Positions 24,733 to 33,542 of a stretch of DNA of 51,772 nt are shown here, piece by piece (within the stretch, counting starts at the first letter, position 1; each line of letters opens with the position of its first letter). The position numbers were made by a program, and so were the translations under genes. The DNA comes from Hyphomicrobiaceae bacterium (GTDB lineage Bacteria > Pseudomonadota > Alphaproteobacteria > Rhizobiales > Hyphomicrobiaceae). The DNA lies in assembly GCA_020442165.1 (NCBI GenBank), contig JAGRKV010000050.1:1-51772 (forward strand), read 5' to 3'. Under the pieces are notes generated by a model, which was given only the letters and a program-made list of their open reading frames with translations, did no database searches and was not told where the DNA came from.

Positions 24733-25164
24733 AACGCGCCGTCATCGCCCCTTCTGGAACGCGCGTTGTTTCGAAGATGAAGAAATCTGTGGCAATGAGC
24801 GTCGACAGCGATCGTCAACCCCGTTTCGGCTGACACGCCCGGCACGAGGAAGCACCGGTTAACAATCACGACAGCGACCGCGCATTGGCGGCGAAACCAC
24901 AAATCCGAATGATTCGATGCCGACCATGACACGCACACCTTTCCATGACGGCGAGAAGCGCGCCCAGAGTGCAGGCTCGACTGGCGCCACAGAATTTGGT
25001 TTCGTGCATGTATCTCTAATCGCAAATGGCTGCTGCACCCATCACGATCAATTCGGCAATGTCATCGGCGGGCAATGAACCCTGGAGTTGCGTTCGATTG
25101 TCCGTGACATGGCGGGCGCGGAGATGATGATGCCTGCAATCATGACTACAGTATTCGGCCGCGC
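24733..25164. other. Intergenic stretch without a supported gene
   Basis: Nothing convincing is coded here. A weak hairpin (AACGCGC 24733-24739 with GCGCGTT 24761-24767, 21-base loop) directly follows the lysR stop and may end that transcript. A short plus-strand frame near 24917-25079 begins MTRTPFHDGEKRAQ, but it ends after about 50 codons and cannot be assigned. Confidence 0.4.
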
Positions 25165-26322
25165 CTAACGGATGCGCGTGAGATTCTCAAAATTCACAAG
25201 ACGGTCGAGAGAAGTCGTCGCCTGGTGTGCTTGATATGTTGCCCAAGCTCGCTCGACCGCTGTTCGCTTCGGCATCAAAAATTTCGACACGCGGCCGAGC
25301 AAACTTTCCGGCTTCTTCCCCTGCCGGGGCTCGATCCAGTAGATCGCACCTCTGTGAACGCGATTGGCTGCCTTATAGGTGTGGTAGGCAGGATCTCCCG
25401 GATCCACATAGTTGAAGATGCCTCTCTCGGCTTGTTCGCCACTTAACGTATCAATGCGGAGCGGCTTTACCCGCAAGGTTGCAACAGTCCCGATTGGATT
25501 GAGCGTGACGCCGCGCCGCCCTAAGCGGCTTGCTGCATAGCTGCATGCGCCACCACCGAGACTGTGGCCTGCGCATTCAAATTCGTAATTCTCGAAGCGC
25601 GGCTGATAGGTTGCAATAATGTGTTGCATGTAGGCGCAAGCCACATCGAAATAGGGCGCAGTTTCACCCATCAAAGCAGTCAGATCGTTGTTCCAGTCGG
25701 TCAGACTCCATGGGTTCGTGCCAGCAATGGCGACGACGACGCGTCGCGCACGATGATTCACATAACTCACTGCGCGGAAGCCGCCCCAGTCCCTCGCTGT
25801 GATCTCGTGAGCCTTGAGCTGGCCGGGCCTTGCGCAGCCGCCCTTCACTTCAGTCTGCTTGGCGATATCGAGAACCTGCCAGTGGTAGACAGGCTGCCAA
25901 TCAAAACGCGAAAATTGCGACGCGATGAATTGATTTTCCAGGCTCGTGGGGCTGCCATCGAGGCTGGCGGCTTGTGGTAGCAGGCGCAGAAAATTCTCCC
26001 GAATTTGTGTGTCGCCGAATACAAATGCGCGCGTTGGCTGTTGTTCTGTGTAGACGCGGGAGGCCAGCTCTAGAGATTGCAGATGGGCGATCAAAACGGG
26101 TCGTGCGGGCATCCGATCCGCAGCCGGCGCCTCTTGTCGAGACAGGTCGCGTTTTAGCGAACTCTTGTGGCCGGCGACGGCTTCGAATTTCTGGTTGGTC
26201 TTACCGCCATCGGGCTGCGGCATAGCAACCTGCGAGACAACCATTCCGGCCAGGGCCGCCGCTGTTCCGATGAAGAGCGCTCTAATCGGACGAATTGTCG
26301 GACGAGAACCGGCCAGTGACAT
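25165..26322 (-). CDS. Exported class 3 lipase-like alpha/beta hydrolase
   Basis: The protein is 385 residues from ATG 26322, which has AGGTTGA upstream; TTG/ATG codons up to 26391 are alternatives. A hydrophobic segment at about 14-34 acts as signal peptide or membrane anchor. The lipase nucleophile elbow AGHSLGGGAC places Ser at about 254, after the strand VVVAIAGTNPWSLTDWNNDL that matches the oxyanion region of class 3 lipases. Downstream acidic and His residues (FNYVDPGDPAYH) could complete the triad. A hydrolase acting on lipid or ester in the periplasm or outside the cell is likely; the substrate is unknown. Confidence 0.7.
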   Translation of the reverse strand: MSLAGSRPTIRPIRALFIGTAAALAGMVVSQVAMPQPDGGKTNQKFEAVAGHKSSLKRDLSRQEAPAADRMPARPVLIAHLQSLELASRVYTEQQPTRAFVFGDTQIRENFLRLLPQAASLDGSPTSLENQFIASQFSRFDWQPVYHWQVLDIAKQTEVKGGCARPGQLKAHEITARDWGGFRAVSYVNHRARRVVVAIAGTNPWSLTDWNNDLTALMGETAPYFDVACAYMQHIIATYQPRFENYEFECAGHSLGGGACSYAASRLGRRGVTLNPIGTVATLRVKPLRIDTLSGEQAERGIFNYVDPGDPAYHTYKAANRVHRGAIYWIEPRQGKKPESLLGRVSKFLMPKRTAVERAWATYQAHQATTSLDRLVNFENLTRIR

Positions 26323-26587
26323 ATTCAACCTGCACATCGCCCCAGAATGGTCGATGCCCTTGTTAGAAATTGCGTGCTGAGCGAACCACACCGTTCAACA
26401 GCGCACGTTCTATTGCAGGGCATCACCGGAGGCAATGGTTTGTGGCGTCATGCATGAAAAGCAGCCAAGGCTGCGATCAGTATGTTACTCGTGGTTGGTG
26501 CTCCTGGTAGCAAGGCGTATTGAAGCCGCTAGCACGGACTTCGCAACGATGATTGGGTCTCCTCAATGTCAACGTTCGAAGGGGGTG

Positions 26588-26617
26588 CGGACCAGCCAAA
26601 TTGGGCTGGTCCGTTTT
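26588..26617. terminator. Hairpin terminator downstream of the methyltransferase gene
   Basis: CGGACCAGCC (26588-26597) and GGCTGGTCCG (26604-26613) form a perfect 10-bp stem with a six-base loop, followed on the plus strand by TTTT. It lies 20 bases beyond the stop of the minus-strand methyltransferase gene. The U-tract is on the plus side, so it may work poorly in the minus direction. The rest of 26323-26636 holds no gene I can support. Confidence 0.6.
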
Positions 26618-26636
26618 GGGGGGCAGGCGTTGTGGG

Positions 26637-27461
26637 CTAGGACTTAGTGATAACGATCTGGGCATAGGCCGCGGGTACACGCACCGAGCCGTCTGTCGCT
26701 GTGTTGCGTTCCGCGATCAGGGAAATGATTGCCCGCTCAAGTTCGATCTGGCGCTGTTCGTCGAGAGCAAGAAATGCCTTGTGAACCGGCCCATAGAAGT
26801 TGCGGAATACCTCTACGAAATGCTCGGGCGAGCGATAGCGGAAGATGAAGTTCTTTTCTGTCAGCTCGATTGAACGGCACTTGGCGCCAAACTCTTGGCC
26901 GATCCAATCGCGGGTGCCCCACAGTGCTGGCGAGGAGAGACCAGCGGGCGGCGGCACCATTCCGCCGAGTACCTTGAAGAGCGCGCCGATGAAGCTAGAT
27001 GGCGTCCAGTTGGCCAGTCCAATCTTGCCGCCGCTACGGCAGACACGAACAAGCTCTGCTGCGGCCTGCTTCTGATTTGGCGCGAACATGACGCCGAATG
27101 TGGAGACAACGCCATCGAACTGGTCTGCGGCAAAAGGAAGGGCTTCAGCGTCAGCGATTTGATATTTGACAGGAAGGTCTTCTGCAAAAGCACGAGCCTC
27201 ACTTCGGGCCAGCAAGGCATCGACGTAATCCGTCGAGATGACATCACACCACCGGCGCGCAAACGCCAAGGTGGCATTGCCGTTGCCCGCGGCCACGTCA
27301 AGCACGGTTGAGCCGGGTCGCAGATCCAGCGCCTCAGCCAGATCCTCACCAACAATCTGGAGCGTTGTCCCGACCTTGGCGTAGTCGCCCGAGCCCCAGG
27401 CTGCATTTTGTTTCACCTTAATGGCGGTATAGTCAGGAGTGATCGTTGCATTCATGTTCAT
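26637..27461 (-). CDS. SAM-dependent class I methyltransferase
   Basis: The protein is 274 residues from ATG 27461, chosen because AGGATG lies about nine bases upstream and the preceding frame has no family features. Motif I is VLDVAAGNGNATLAFARR (about 53-70), with the acidic STDYVD after it and DAEALPFAADQFDGVVSTFG as motifs II-III. This pattern is that of UbiE/Methyltransf_11-type small-molecule methyltransferases. The N-terminal TAIKVKQNAAWGSGDYAKVG segment is common in that group. The substrate is unknown. It is divergent from a CadC-like regulator that may control it. Confidence 0.82.
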   Translation of the reverse strand: MNMNATITPDYTAIKVKQNAAWGSGDYAKVGTTLQIVGEDLAEALDLRPGSTVLDVAAGNGNATLAFARRWCDVISTDYVDALLARSEARAFAEDLPVKYQIADAEALPFAADQFDGVVSTFGVMFAPNQKQAAAELVRVCRSGGKIGLANWTPSSFIGALFKVLGGMVPPPAGLSSPALWGTRDWIGQEFGAKCRSIELTEKNFIFRYRSPEHFVEVFRNFYGPVHKAFLALDEQRQIELERAIISLIAERNTATDGSVRVPAAYAQIVITKS

Positions 27462-27722
27462 GGCTGTGCATCCTTTGTTTCGATAGAGTTCACTTGCTGC
27501 CCGATGGGCGTGGATTTCATTCTGTTGGCGGTTCGTTTGTGGCCGGGACCGCGTCACGCAATCCCTTGTATGGCGCATCGGAATTTGGTGCTTGAGGCCA
27601 ACGTGGGCTTTGCGTGGGGATTTCCGGGGGAAAGCTCGGATGGTTGTTTTCTGGCGTGAAATTAATGGCTTAGACATTTTTCTGAAGCGGCGCGCATGGC
27701 CAATCAGGCGACCGAGGCGTGA

Positions 27723-29303
27723 ATGATCTACCGGTTCGGAGATTTCGAACTCGACAAGGCCGCCTATGAGTTGCGCCAGGACGGGCGGGTCTGTCACACC
27801 GAGCCGCTTGTTTTCGATCTCATTGCTTTTCTTCTGCAGACGAACGGCCGCGTGGTCAGCCGCGATGAAATCGTCGAGCATGTCTGGAAAGGCCGGTTCG
27901 TTTCGGATGCCACTGTTTCAAGCGGCATTAAAGCTGCGCGCCAAGTTCTCGGCGACAGCGGCGCGGAGCAGTGCTACATCCGGACAGTACGCGGACGAGG
28001 TGTCCAGTTCGTAGCAGCGGTCAAGACCTCGGGAGGCATCTCACCAAGCGCCTCCGCGCCCGCTCAGCCTCAACCTGAAAACGCTGATCGCAATACGGAA
28101 TTGGGAATTGCAGCGAACCGACCGTCAATAGCCGTCCTGCCAATTCGCCTACTCACTTCCACCGAACAATTCGGATCGCTGGGCGATGCTATATCGCATG
28201 AGGTCATTGTCGAACTGGCGCGCCTGCACTGGCTCCACGTTATCAATCGTGGATCGTCATTTGCGTTCAGAGATGCCAGCACCGATCTTGAATCGATCAG
28301 TCAGGTCCTTGGCGCACGTTTTATCGTCTCCGGCACTCTTGCGTTATATGGTGGAAACAGCGTCGTCACTGTCGAACTCACGCAGGTCGAAAGCCGGCGG
28401 ATAGTCTGGGCCGACAGGTTTGAGCAACCGGTTTCCGATCTGCTGGCTTTGAAATCGACAATAGCCGCGCATATCGTCGGTGCCATAGAATCCCGCATAC
28501 AGATGGCAGAAGCCATTGCCGCGGGCCGCATACCGACCGGGAACCTTGATGCATGGTCGGCGTACCATCGTGGCCTTTGGCACATGTTCCGCTTCACGCA
28601 TTCCGACAATACGGCGGCATCAAGTTACTTCAACCGTGCCTTGCAAGGCGATCCGGGTTTTGCGCGGGCTCATGCCGCACTTTCGTTCACGCATTTCCAG
28701 AACGCTTTCCTCAACTTCTCGGACGACCGGAAGAGCGAACTGATGTTGACCCGGAAGCATGCTGAGACGGCCCTGGCACACGACCCTTTCGACCCTTTCG
28801 TAAATCTTACCATGGGTCGCGCCAGTTGGATTGCCGGGGATCTCGATGGCGCCATACCGTGGCTGGAGCGCAGCATTGAGCTCAGCCCGAACTATGCCTT
28901 CGCAAACTACAATCGGGCACTTATCGGCGTCTTGCAAGGCGATGGCGAGGCGAGCGCAAATCAGATCGACAAGGCAATCGCACTCAGCCCTATCGATCCG
29001 CTGAGTTATGCGATGTTGAGTACGCGGGCGCTGTCTCACATGGTTATTGGAGATTACGAAGCCGCCCAGATATGGGCGGCACGAGCGATCAAGATCCCAA
29101 ACGCACATTTCCATATCTTTGTCATAGCGGCGATTGCCTACGAGTGCGCCGGCCACCGCGGGGAGGCAATGAAGTGCATCGCGCGGCTGCGCGCACTGCA
29201 TCCCGGCTTCGAGGTCAAAGAATTCTTTCGGGCCTTCCCATTCCAGGCAGCGGGTTTTCGTGAAATCGCAGAAAGAGCGTTGAACCAGTTGGGACTGAAC
29301 TGA
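27723..29303 (+). CDS. CadC/ToxR-like winged-helix regulator with TolB-like and TPR domains
   Basis: The 526-residue regulator starts with an OmpR-type winged helix (about 1-98, with VFDLIAFLLQTNGRVVSRDE and YIRTVRGRGVQFVA). A TolB N-terminal-like domain follows (about 133-255, PSIAVLPIRLL and ARFIVSGTLALYGGN). TPR repeats make up the C-terminal half (about 290-520, with LQGDPGFARAHAALSFTHFQ and IELSPNYAFANYNRALIGV). No membrane segment is apparent, so it is cytoplasmic, unlike CadC itself. Such proteins are common in Hyphomicrobiales with unknown signals. It is divergent from the methyltransferase gene over a 261-base interval that shows no other gene. Confidence 0.82.
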   Translation: MIYRFGDFELDKAAYELRQDGRVCHTEPLVFDLIAFLLQTNGRVVSRDEIVEHVWKGRFVSDATVSSGIKAARQVLGDSGAEQCYIRTVRGRGVQFVAAVKTSGGISPSASAPAQPQPENADRNTELGIAANRPSIAVLPIRLLTSTEQFGSLGDAISHEVIVELARLHWLHVINRGSSFAFRDASTDLESISQVLGARFIVSGTLALYGGNSVVTVELTQVESRRIVWADRFEQPVSDLLALKSTIAAHIVGAIESRIQMAEAIAAGRIPTGNLDAWSAYHRGLWHMFRFTHSDNTAASSYFNRALQGDPGFARAHAALSFTHFQNAFLNFSDDRKSELMLTRKHAETALAHDPFDPFVNLTMGRASWIAGDLDGAIPWLERSIELSPNYAFANYNRALIGVLQGDGEASANQIDKAIALSPIDPLSYAMLSTRALSHMVIGDYEAAQIWAARAIKIPNAHFHIFVIAAIAYECAGHRGEAMKCIARLRALHPGFEVKEFFRAFPFQAAGFREIAERALNQLGLN

Positions 29304-29397
29304 CATTTATTAGGAAGCTGCCTGGCTTGCCGTAAAGATCGATCCAATCGTTCACGCGCAGCTCATGAGCCTTGTCGTTCAGTCCTCCGAATTGCAT
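29215..29397 (-). CDS. Doubtful small ORF overlapping the regulator 3' end
   Basis: From ATG 29397, with AGGA six bases upstream, a 60-residue frame reads QFGGLNDKAHELRVNDWIDL before entering the antisense of the regulator gene. The first 30 residues look protein-like; the remainder does not. It may be a gene truncated at its 3' end or a chance frame. No family is recognised. Confidence 0.2.
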   Translation of the reverse strand: MQFGGLNDKAHELRVNDWIDLYGKPGSFLINVSSVPTGSTLFLRFHENPLPGMGRPERIL

Positions 29398-29501
29398 CGA
29401 CATTCCTTTCTTGTGGTTGCGGGAAGGCGACGGACGCGCCTCTCCTGTCCGGGTCCAACGGTGTGAACCCGGGTCAATTTTTTGCCCAAGGGCGCGTGGA
29501 A

Positions 29502-30008
29502 CTACTCTGCGGCGTGACGTTTCGGCAGAACCCAATCGGGGCGCGGGTAATGGCAGGTATAGCCATTCGGATAGCGCTCCAGGTAATCCTGGTGCTCGGG
29601 CTCGGCCTCCCAGAAATCGCCAGCAGGCTCGACCTCGGTCACCACCTTTCCGGGCCACAGACCGGAGGCGTTCACATCCGCGATCGTATCCTCGGCAACT
29701 GCTCGTTGCTGGTCGTCGAGATAGTAGATCGCCGAGCGGTAGCTGGAGCCGCGATCATTGCCCTGCCGGTCGCGCGTGGTCGGATCGTGGATCTGGAAAA
29801 AGAACTCCAGGATTTTTCGATAGCTGATCCTCTCGGGGTCGAAGACGATCTCTATCCCCTCGGCATGGGTGCCATGATTGCGGTAGGTGGCGTTTTTTAC
29901 GTCTCCACCGGTATAGCCGACACGAGTTGCCTCGACGCCAGGAAGCTTGCGGATCAGGTCCTGCATGCCCCAGAAACAGCCGCCAGCCAGAATTGCGCGC
30001 TCGGTCAT
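29502..30008 (-). CDS. msrA: Peptide-methionine (S)-S-oxide reductase MsrA
   Basis: The 168-residue enzyme repairs the S-epimer of methionine sulfoxide in proteins. The catalytic cysteine is in the N-terminal GGCFWG motif (Cys11). Further family signatures are [40 protein letters not shown] and [10 protein letters not shown]. The C-terminal half has one more cysteine ([11 protein letters not shown]), where recycling cysteines often sit. The start overlaps the msrB stop by one base (TAATG), so the two are translationally coupled. It has no signal peptide and is therefore cytoplasmic. Confidence 0.95.
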   Translation of the reverse strand: MTERAILAGGCFWGMQDLIRKLPGVEATRVGYTGGDVKNATYRNHGTHAEGIEIVFDPERISYRKILEFFFQIHDPTTRDRQGNDRGSSYRSAIYYLDDQQRAVAEDTIADVNASGLWPGKVVTEVEPAGDFWEAEPEHQDYLERYPNGYTCHYPRPDWVLPKRHAAE

Positions 30009-30451
30009 TATCTGTCCTCCACCTGCTTGAGATATTCGCCATATCCCTCAGCTTCCATTTCGTCTTTCGGTACGAAGCGCAGGCTCGCCGAATTGATGCA
30101 GTAGCGCAGCCCGCCCTGGTCTGCGGGGCCGTCATTGAAGACGTGCCCGAGATGGCTGTCGCCATGTGCCGACCGGACCTCGGTGCGGATCATACCGTGC
30201 GAATTGTCGCGCAGCTCGTTCACATTTGCCGGGACGATGGGCTTTGAAAACGCGGGCCAGCCGCACCCAGAATTGAACTTGGCAGACGAGGCGAAGAGCG
30301 GTTCGCCCGAAACGATGTCCACATAGATGCCCGGCTCGAAGTGATCGTCGTATTCGCCGGTGAACGGGCGTTCGGTGCCGTTTTGCTGCGTGACGCGAAA
30401 TTGTTCGGGCGTCAGCCTCGAAAGAGCGTCGTCGGTCTTGGCATAGGTCAT
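30008..30451 (-). CDS. msrB: Peptide-methionine (R)-S-oxide reductase MsrB, zinc-site-less type
   Basis: The 147-residue enzyme repairs the R-epimer of methionine sulfoxide. The catalytic cysteine is in [17 protein letters not shown] near the C-terminus. The [11 protein letters not shown] motif with the likely resolving cysteine is at mid-length. The two CxxC zinc-binding pairs found in many MsrB proteins are replaced ([12 protein letters not shown] and [11 protein letters not shown]), so this is the zinc-free type. I chose ATG 30451, with AGGAG about six bases upstream, over an upstream in-frame start. It is followed by msrA with a one-base overlap. Confidence 0.95.
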   Translation of the reverse strand: MTYAKTDDALSRLTPEQFRVTQQNGTERPFTGEYDDHFEPGIYVDIVSGEPLFASSAKFNSGCGWPAFSKPIVPANVNELRDNSHGMIRTEVRSAHGDSHLGHVFNDGPADQGGLRYCINSASLRFVPKDEMEAEGYGEYLKQVEDR

Positions 30452-30697
30452 GTCCCACTCCTCTTCTTTCGCGTTGAAAGGAATATGGGTGTCCGCCACC
30501 AATTTTGCCAATACGCAGCAACTATAGGTTCAATAGACGGGACGACCGGGTGGTCAGTCCCCGATGGGGTCGGAATTGGCCCGGCATTCCCGCGCTGGCG
30601 GTGCTTCCAGCGCTCATCGGCAATGCGGCTGGGGCGGTTCTGAGAGGCCGCTTTGGGGTTGTACTGGTGCGCAAGGCGATTTGGACCGCCGCCCTTT

Positions 30698-31684
30698 TCA
30701 GTTCGCGAGCATGGCCTTCAATCTTTGCCAGTAGAGCGCGATGCTGTGAGCGGAAGTCGTCCACAGCGAATTGCCCTGAAGCGAACCGTCGACTGTCGTA
30801 ATCGCGGAGGCTCCCGGCGCAACAGTCACTTCCACCTGGGGCAGACTTGCTGACAGGCCTTCAACGAATGCTTCATACCGCTGCTGGTCGCGAGCCCGGT
30901 CTCCCATATCGTCCTCGACGTGGCGCCAATGTTCTGAAGCCTGTCCTTCGGGCGTGCTATCGGCAGCCTGCAACCCGGCCTGATCCTTGGTGATATCAAG
31001 GAATTCGCCTGTATCGGAGAAATAGCGCAGCAGACCCGCATGACGATATCTAATCAGCGTCGGCGGGAGATGTGGGACCGGATCGCGCTGATTGGCAACG
31101 AACCAGTGCGTACTGGCATGGCGTGCATCATATACGTTGTGGAACTCAATGTTGCCGAAGCGCGGCGCGCCAAACGTCATGACCCTGTGATTTGCGGCAC
31201 CCGGCGGCGTCTCGCTCAATATTTCCGCAGAAGCGGCGGTGGCAACGGCCCCTCCAAGGCTGTGTCCCGTTATCCAGACCGTTTTTCCAGCCGCGACTGC
31301 ATCCTTCAGGAGCTGGCGGACGGGCGCTGGCGTTTCCTGCCACACGGACTGAAAGCCATTATGCCGGGCGCCACCAAGGGGATGTGGCTGGGGAAAGAAC
31401 GCTTGAGCATTTCGCTCCCAGTCGTTGCGCGCATTCGTGCCACGGAAAGCGAGCACGAGCAGCTGGTCGGTGATTGCGACAAAACCTTGATTTGCGACAT
31501 TCTCGTCCAGCCAGCAAATGATCTGCGACCACTGCGTGGCTCCGAGCGCGGTCTTGATCTCTAATTCTGTTTCGGCATACGCAAAAGCTGACATCCGGCA
31601 GAGCACCTCGGCCTGCGCAAACGTCATCCCCCCGGTGGCCAGCGTTGCCTGATCTGCTGTCGATATATTCGGAAAGTTCGTCAT
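30698..31684 (-). CDS. Class 3 (fungal-type) lipase without signal peptide
   Basis: The 328-residue alpha/beta hydrolase has the nucleophile elbow ITGHSLGGAVATAAS (Ser about 142), the preceding LLVLAFRGTNARNDW strand and the conserved ANQRDPVPHLPP loop (Asp about 201). The catalytic His is probably in SEHWRHVEDDM (about 252-255). These are features of fungal-type class 3 lipases. No signal peptide or membrane segment is seen. It starts 36 bases after the stop of a trypsin-like protease gene on the same strand, with AGGTG before ATG 31684, so the two are very likely cotranscribed. Substrate and localisation are unknown. Confidence 0.82.
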   Translation of the reverse strand: MTNFPNISTADQATLATGGMTFAQAEVLCRMSAFAYAETELEIKTALGATQWSQIICWLDENVANQGFVAITDQLLVLAFRGTNARNDWERNAQAFFPQPHPLGGARHNGFQSVWQETPAPVRQLLKDAVAAGKTVWITGHSLGGAVATAASAEILSETPPGAANHRVMTFGAPRFGNIEFHNVYDARHASTHWFVANQRDPVPHLPPTLIRYRHAGLLRYFSDTGEFLDITKDQAGLQAADSTPEGQASEHWRHVEDDMGDRARDQQRYEAFVEGLSASLPQVEVTVAPGASAITTVDGSLQGNSLWTTSAHSIALYWQRLKAMLAN

Positions 31685-31720
31685 GACGCACCTGGAAATG
31701 GATTTGGAATGGCTACCGCT

Positions 31721-33043
31721 TCAGGCCAGGGGATAACCCGGCAAGATCTCTGCGAATAGGGATTGGTTCTTGGCGCGAACATCTTCGAGGATCGGGCCAA
31801 TTGGAATAGCCTGACTGCGACTGATTGTGCGTGCATTGTGCATACCGATCAACTCGCCATCCGGACTGGTGATGGGGCTGCCTGAGTCGCCATTTTTGGT
31901 TGCGCCCGTGCCGTAGCGGACCCGCTGCACCTGTTCCTCAAACTCCAAAACGCTGCCGCTTGCCTTCGCTTCCAAGTTGAGATCGTCGTCAAGTGTCTGG
32001 ACGACCACAGACATGCGATCAAGATCCCTGGCCCTGTACAGGGATACAGGCTTGCGGATGTCGGGAAACTGATTGGACAATCGGCTCATCGGCGCTTTGA
32101 TGTCGACGACCTGCATATTCTGCATGATTGCCTCCGCCCTGATCGACCAGCGCTCGGTGTTTTCATCGATCTCGACGATGCAGTAATCGAGTCTCGGGCC
32201 GGGCGGGAGATCGGCTGGCGGCCATGGTGACGACTCGGCACTGTCCTTCATGTTGGGACTGTGCGCGAGGAAGAAGGGCACGTTCTGGATGGACTGGACA
32301 GTGAAACGCCGTCCGCATGATATGGAAACACCCGCGAGCTCGCCTGCAAAGTGGGGCAGATCTATTTCCGCCACCGCACCGGATTGAACTGCGCCGAACG
32401 TGTGCCAGCATGTCAGCACATGATTTTCGGTGACAAAGCAGCCAGTTCCAGTGGTGGGTGTGCTGTTGGGGTGCTTCACGACGATGCGGCAAATGCGCAA
32501 AAGCCTTTCGTCACTACGGGCAGGCGCCGCATCGGATGCATTAATTGCTCTTTCGGTGAATTGCGGAGTTGTGATCGCGACCTGCCGAAGAATGGCCTGA
32601 TCGATCCTGATGAGCGCTGCGTTATCCTTGATCTTGTCGGGATCGGTGCTGAGCCAGGTTTCAAGCTGCACGGGCGTGACGTTGAACCGATTGGCTCTCA
32701 CGATGTCGCCCACGATCAAGTCCTTTGGCGTCACGCCCGGCACTACGATGGTACCTTCTGCGCCACCGCGACGCTGCAGGCGCTCACCGGGAATGTCTAT
32801 GCCCGTCAATCCTCCGGGGAAGTCCACGCCAATTCCGCCTGGAGCAGACCAGAAGCCTGCGTTGGGATCCGAACCCGCCTCTTCAATCGTGAACTCGGGC
32901 ACTGGCTGCTTGACGATCATATCCTGCAGCGACAGTTGTACCGACCTGCGCAGCCGCGAAATATTTTCGTCTTCCACATACCGGCTGCCCTGATCGATCT
33001 TCGAAATAAGGTCTGCGGAGATGGCTGCCGTTCTGGATGTCAT
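31721..33043 (-). CDS. Trypsin-like serine protease with a novel N-terminal region, no signal peptide
   Basis: The 440-residue protein has a complete S1-type triad: His about 214 in FVTENHVLTCWHTFG, Asp about 286 in RLDYCIVEID and Ser about 387 in KNGDSGSPITSPDGEL. The GTGCFV...VLT pattern and the IGMHNA strand after the serine fit the trypsin fold. The first 180 residues are a separate unrecognised region with a Gly/Pro-rich stretch (SAPGGIGVDFPGGLTGIDIP). No signal peptide is present, which is unusual for this family in Gram-negatives. It is upstream of, and probably cotranscribed with, the lipase gene. Confidence 0.82.
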   Translation of the reverse strand: MTSRTAAISADLISKIDQGSRYVEDENISRLRRSVQLSLQDMIVKQPVPEFTIEEAGSDPNAGFWSAPGGIGVDFPGGLTGIDIPGERLQRRGGAEGTIVVPGVTPKDLIVGDIVRANRFNVTPVQLETWLSTDPDKIKDNAALIRIDQAILRQVAITTPQFTERAINASDAAPARSDERLLRICRIVVKHPNSTPTTGTGCFVTENHVLTCWHTFGAVQSGAVAEIDLPHFAGELAGVSISCGRRFTVQSIQNVPFFLAHSPNMKDSAESSPWPPADLPPGPRLDYCIVEIDENTERWSIRAEAIMQNMQVVDIKAPMSRLSNQFPDIRKPVSLYRARDLDRMSVVVQTLDDDLNLEAKASGSVLEFEEQVQRVRYGTGATKNGDSGSPITSPDGELIGMHNARTISRSQAIPIGPILEDVRAKNQSLFAEILPGYPLA

Positions 33044-33542
33044 ATCTTATGCCGCTGCTTATGAACGATTGAAATGTTCGCCTGCCGGTTTCGGACTCCG
33101 TCACAACCCTCGCACCGGCGCCGCCGGCCTGCAGGCCCGGAGGTCGGATTTCAAGTCCGCCTTGACCGCGCCAATGATCTGCCGGCGAGATCGGAAAGGG
33201 ACGGCGGTGTAGCAACTGGAATGCCCTACCATGTTGACCCTCGACGGCCTCGCAATCAAGCGGCCTGATACTGATGAGCGCGCCGCCAGGCGACAGCGCA
33301 TGCCATGCGTGCCGCGGCTTCGAAGCATCCAAACTGGGCCGCTGCGACAGAGGGTCTGGTCGGGCCGCAGCAACCCGCATCGAGCGCCGCGCCACCTTGC
33401 TAGTCCCTCTTGCAGGCCGGCAAAGAATGAGCGCAATGAGCTTTGCCACACAGCACCTGAAGAAGCACTTGACGCAGCTCGCTTCGGCACCGCACAAATC
33501 TGTGCGAACAACAATCAGATCGTGATGCAAACAGGAAATGCC
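33044..33542. other. Intergenic stretch between the divergent protease and glutaminase genes
   Basis: Open frames exist on both strands, including a 98-codon upstream extension of the glutaminase frame, but their Arg/Ser/Ala-rich composition and the lack of any family feature mark them as shadows. The interval should hold the two divergent promoters; I could not pick out convincing -35/-10 pairs. Confidence 0.4.

Noticed and set aside
24684..25025. 113-residue minus-strand open frame over the lysR end
   Set aside because: Overlaps lysR, Arg/Ser/His-rich composition, no start signal.
33231..33542. 98-codon upstream extension of the glutaminase frame
   Set aside because: No family similarity, Arg-rich composition, and GTG 33543 has the ribosome site and the normal GlsA N-terminus.
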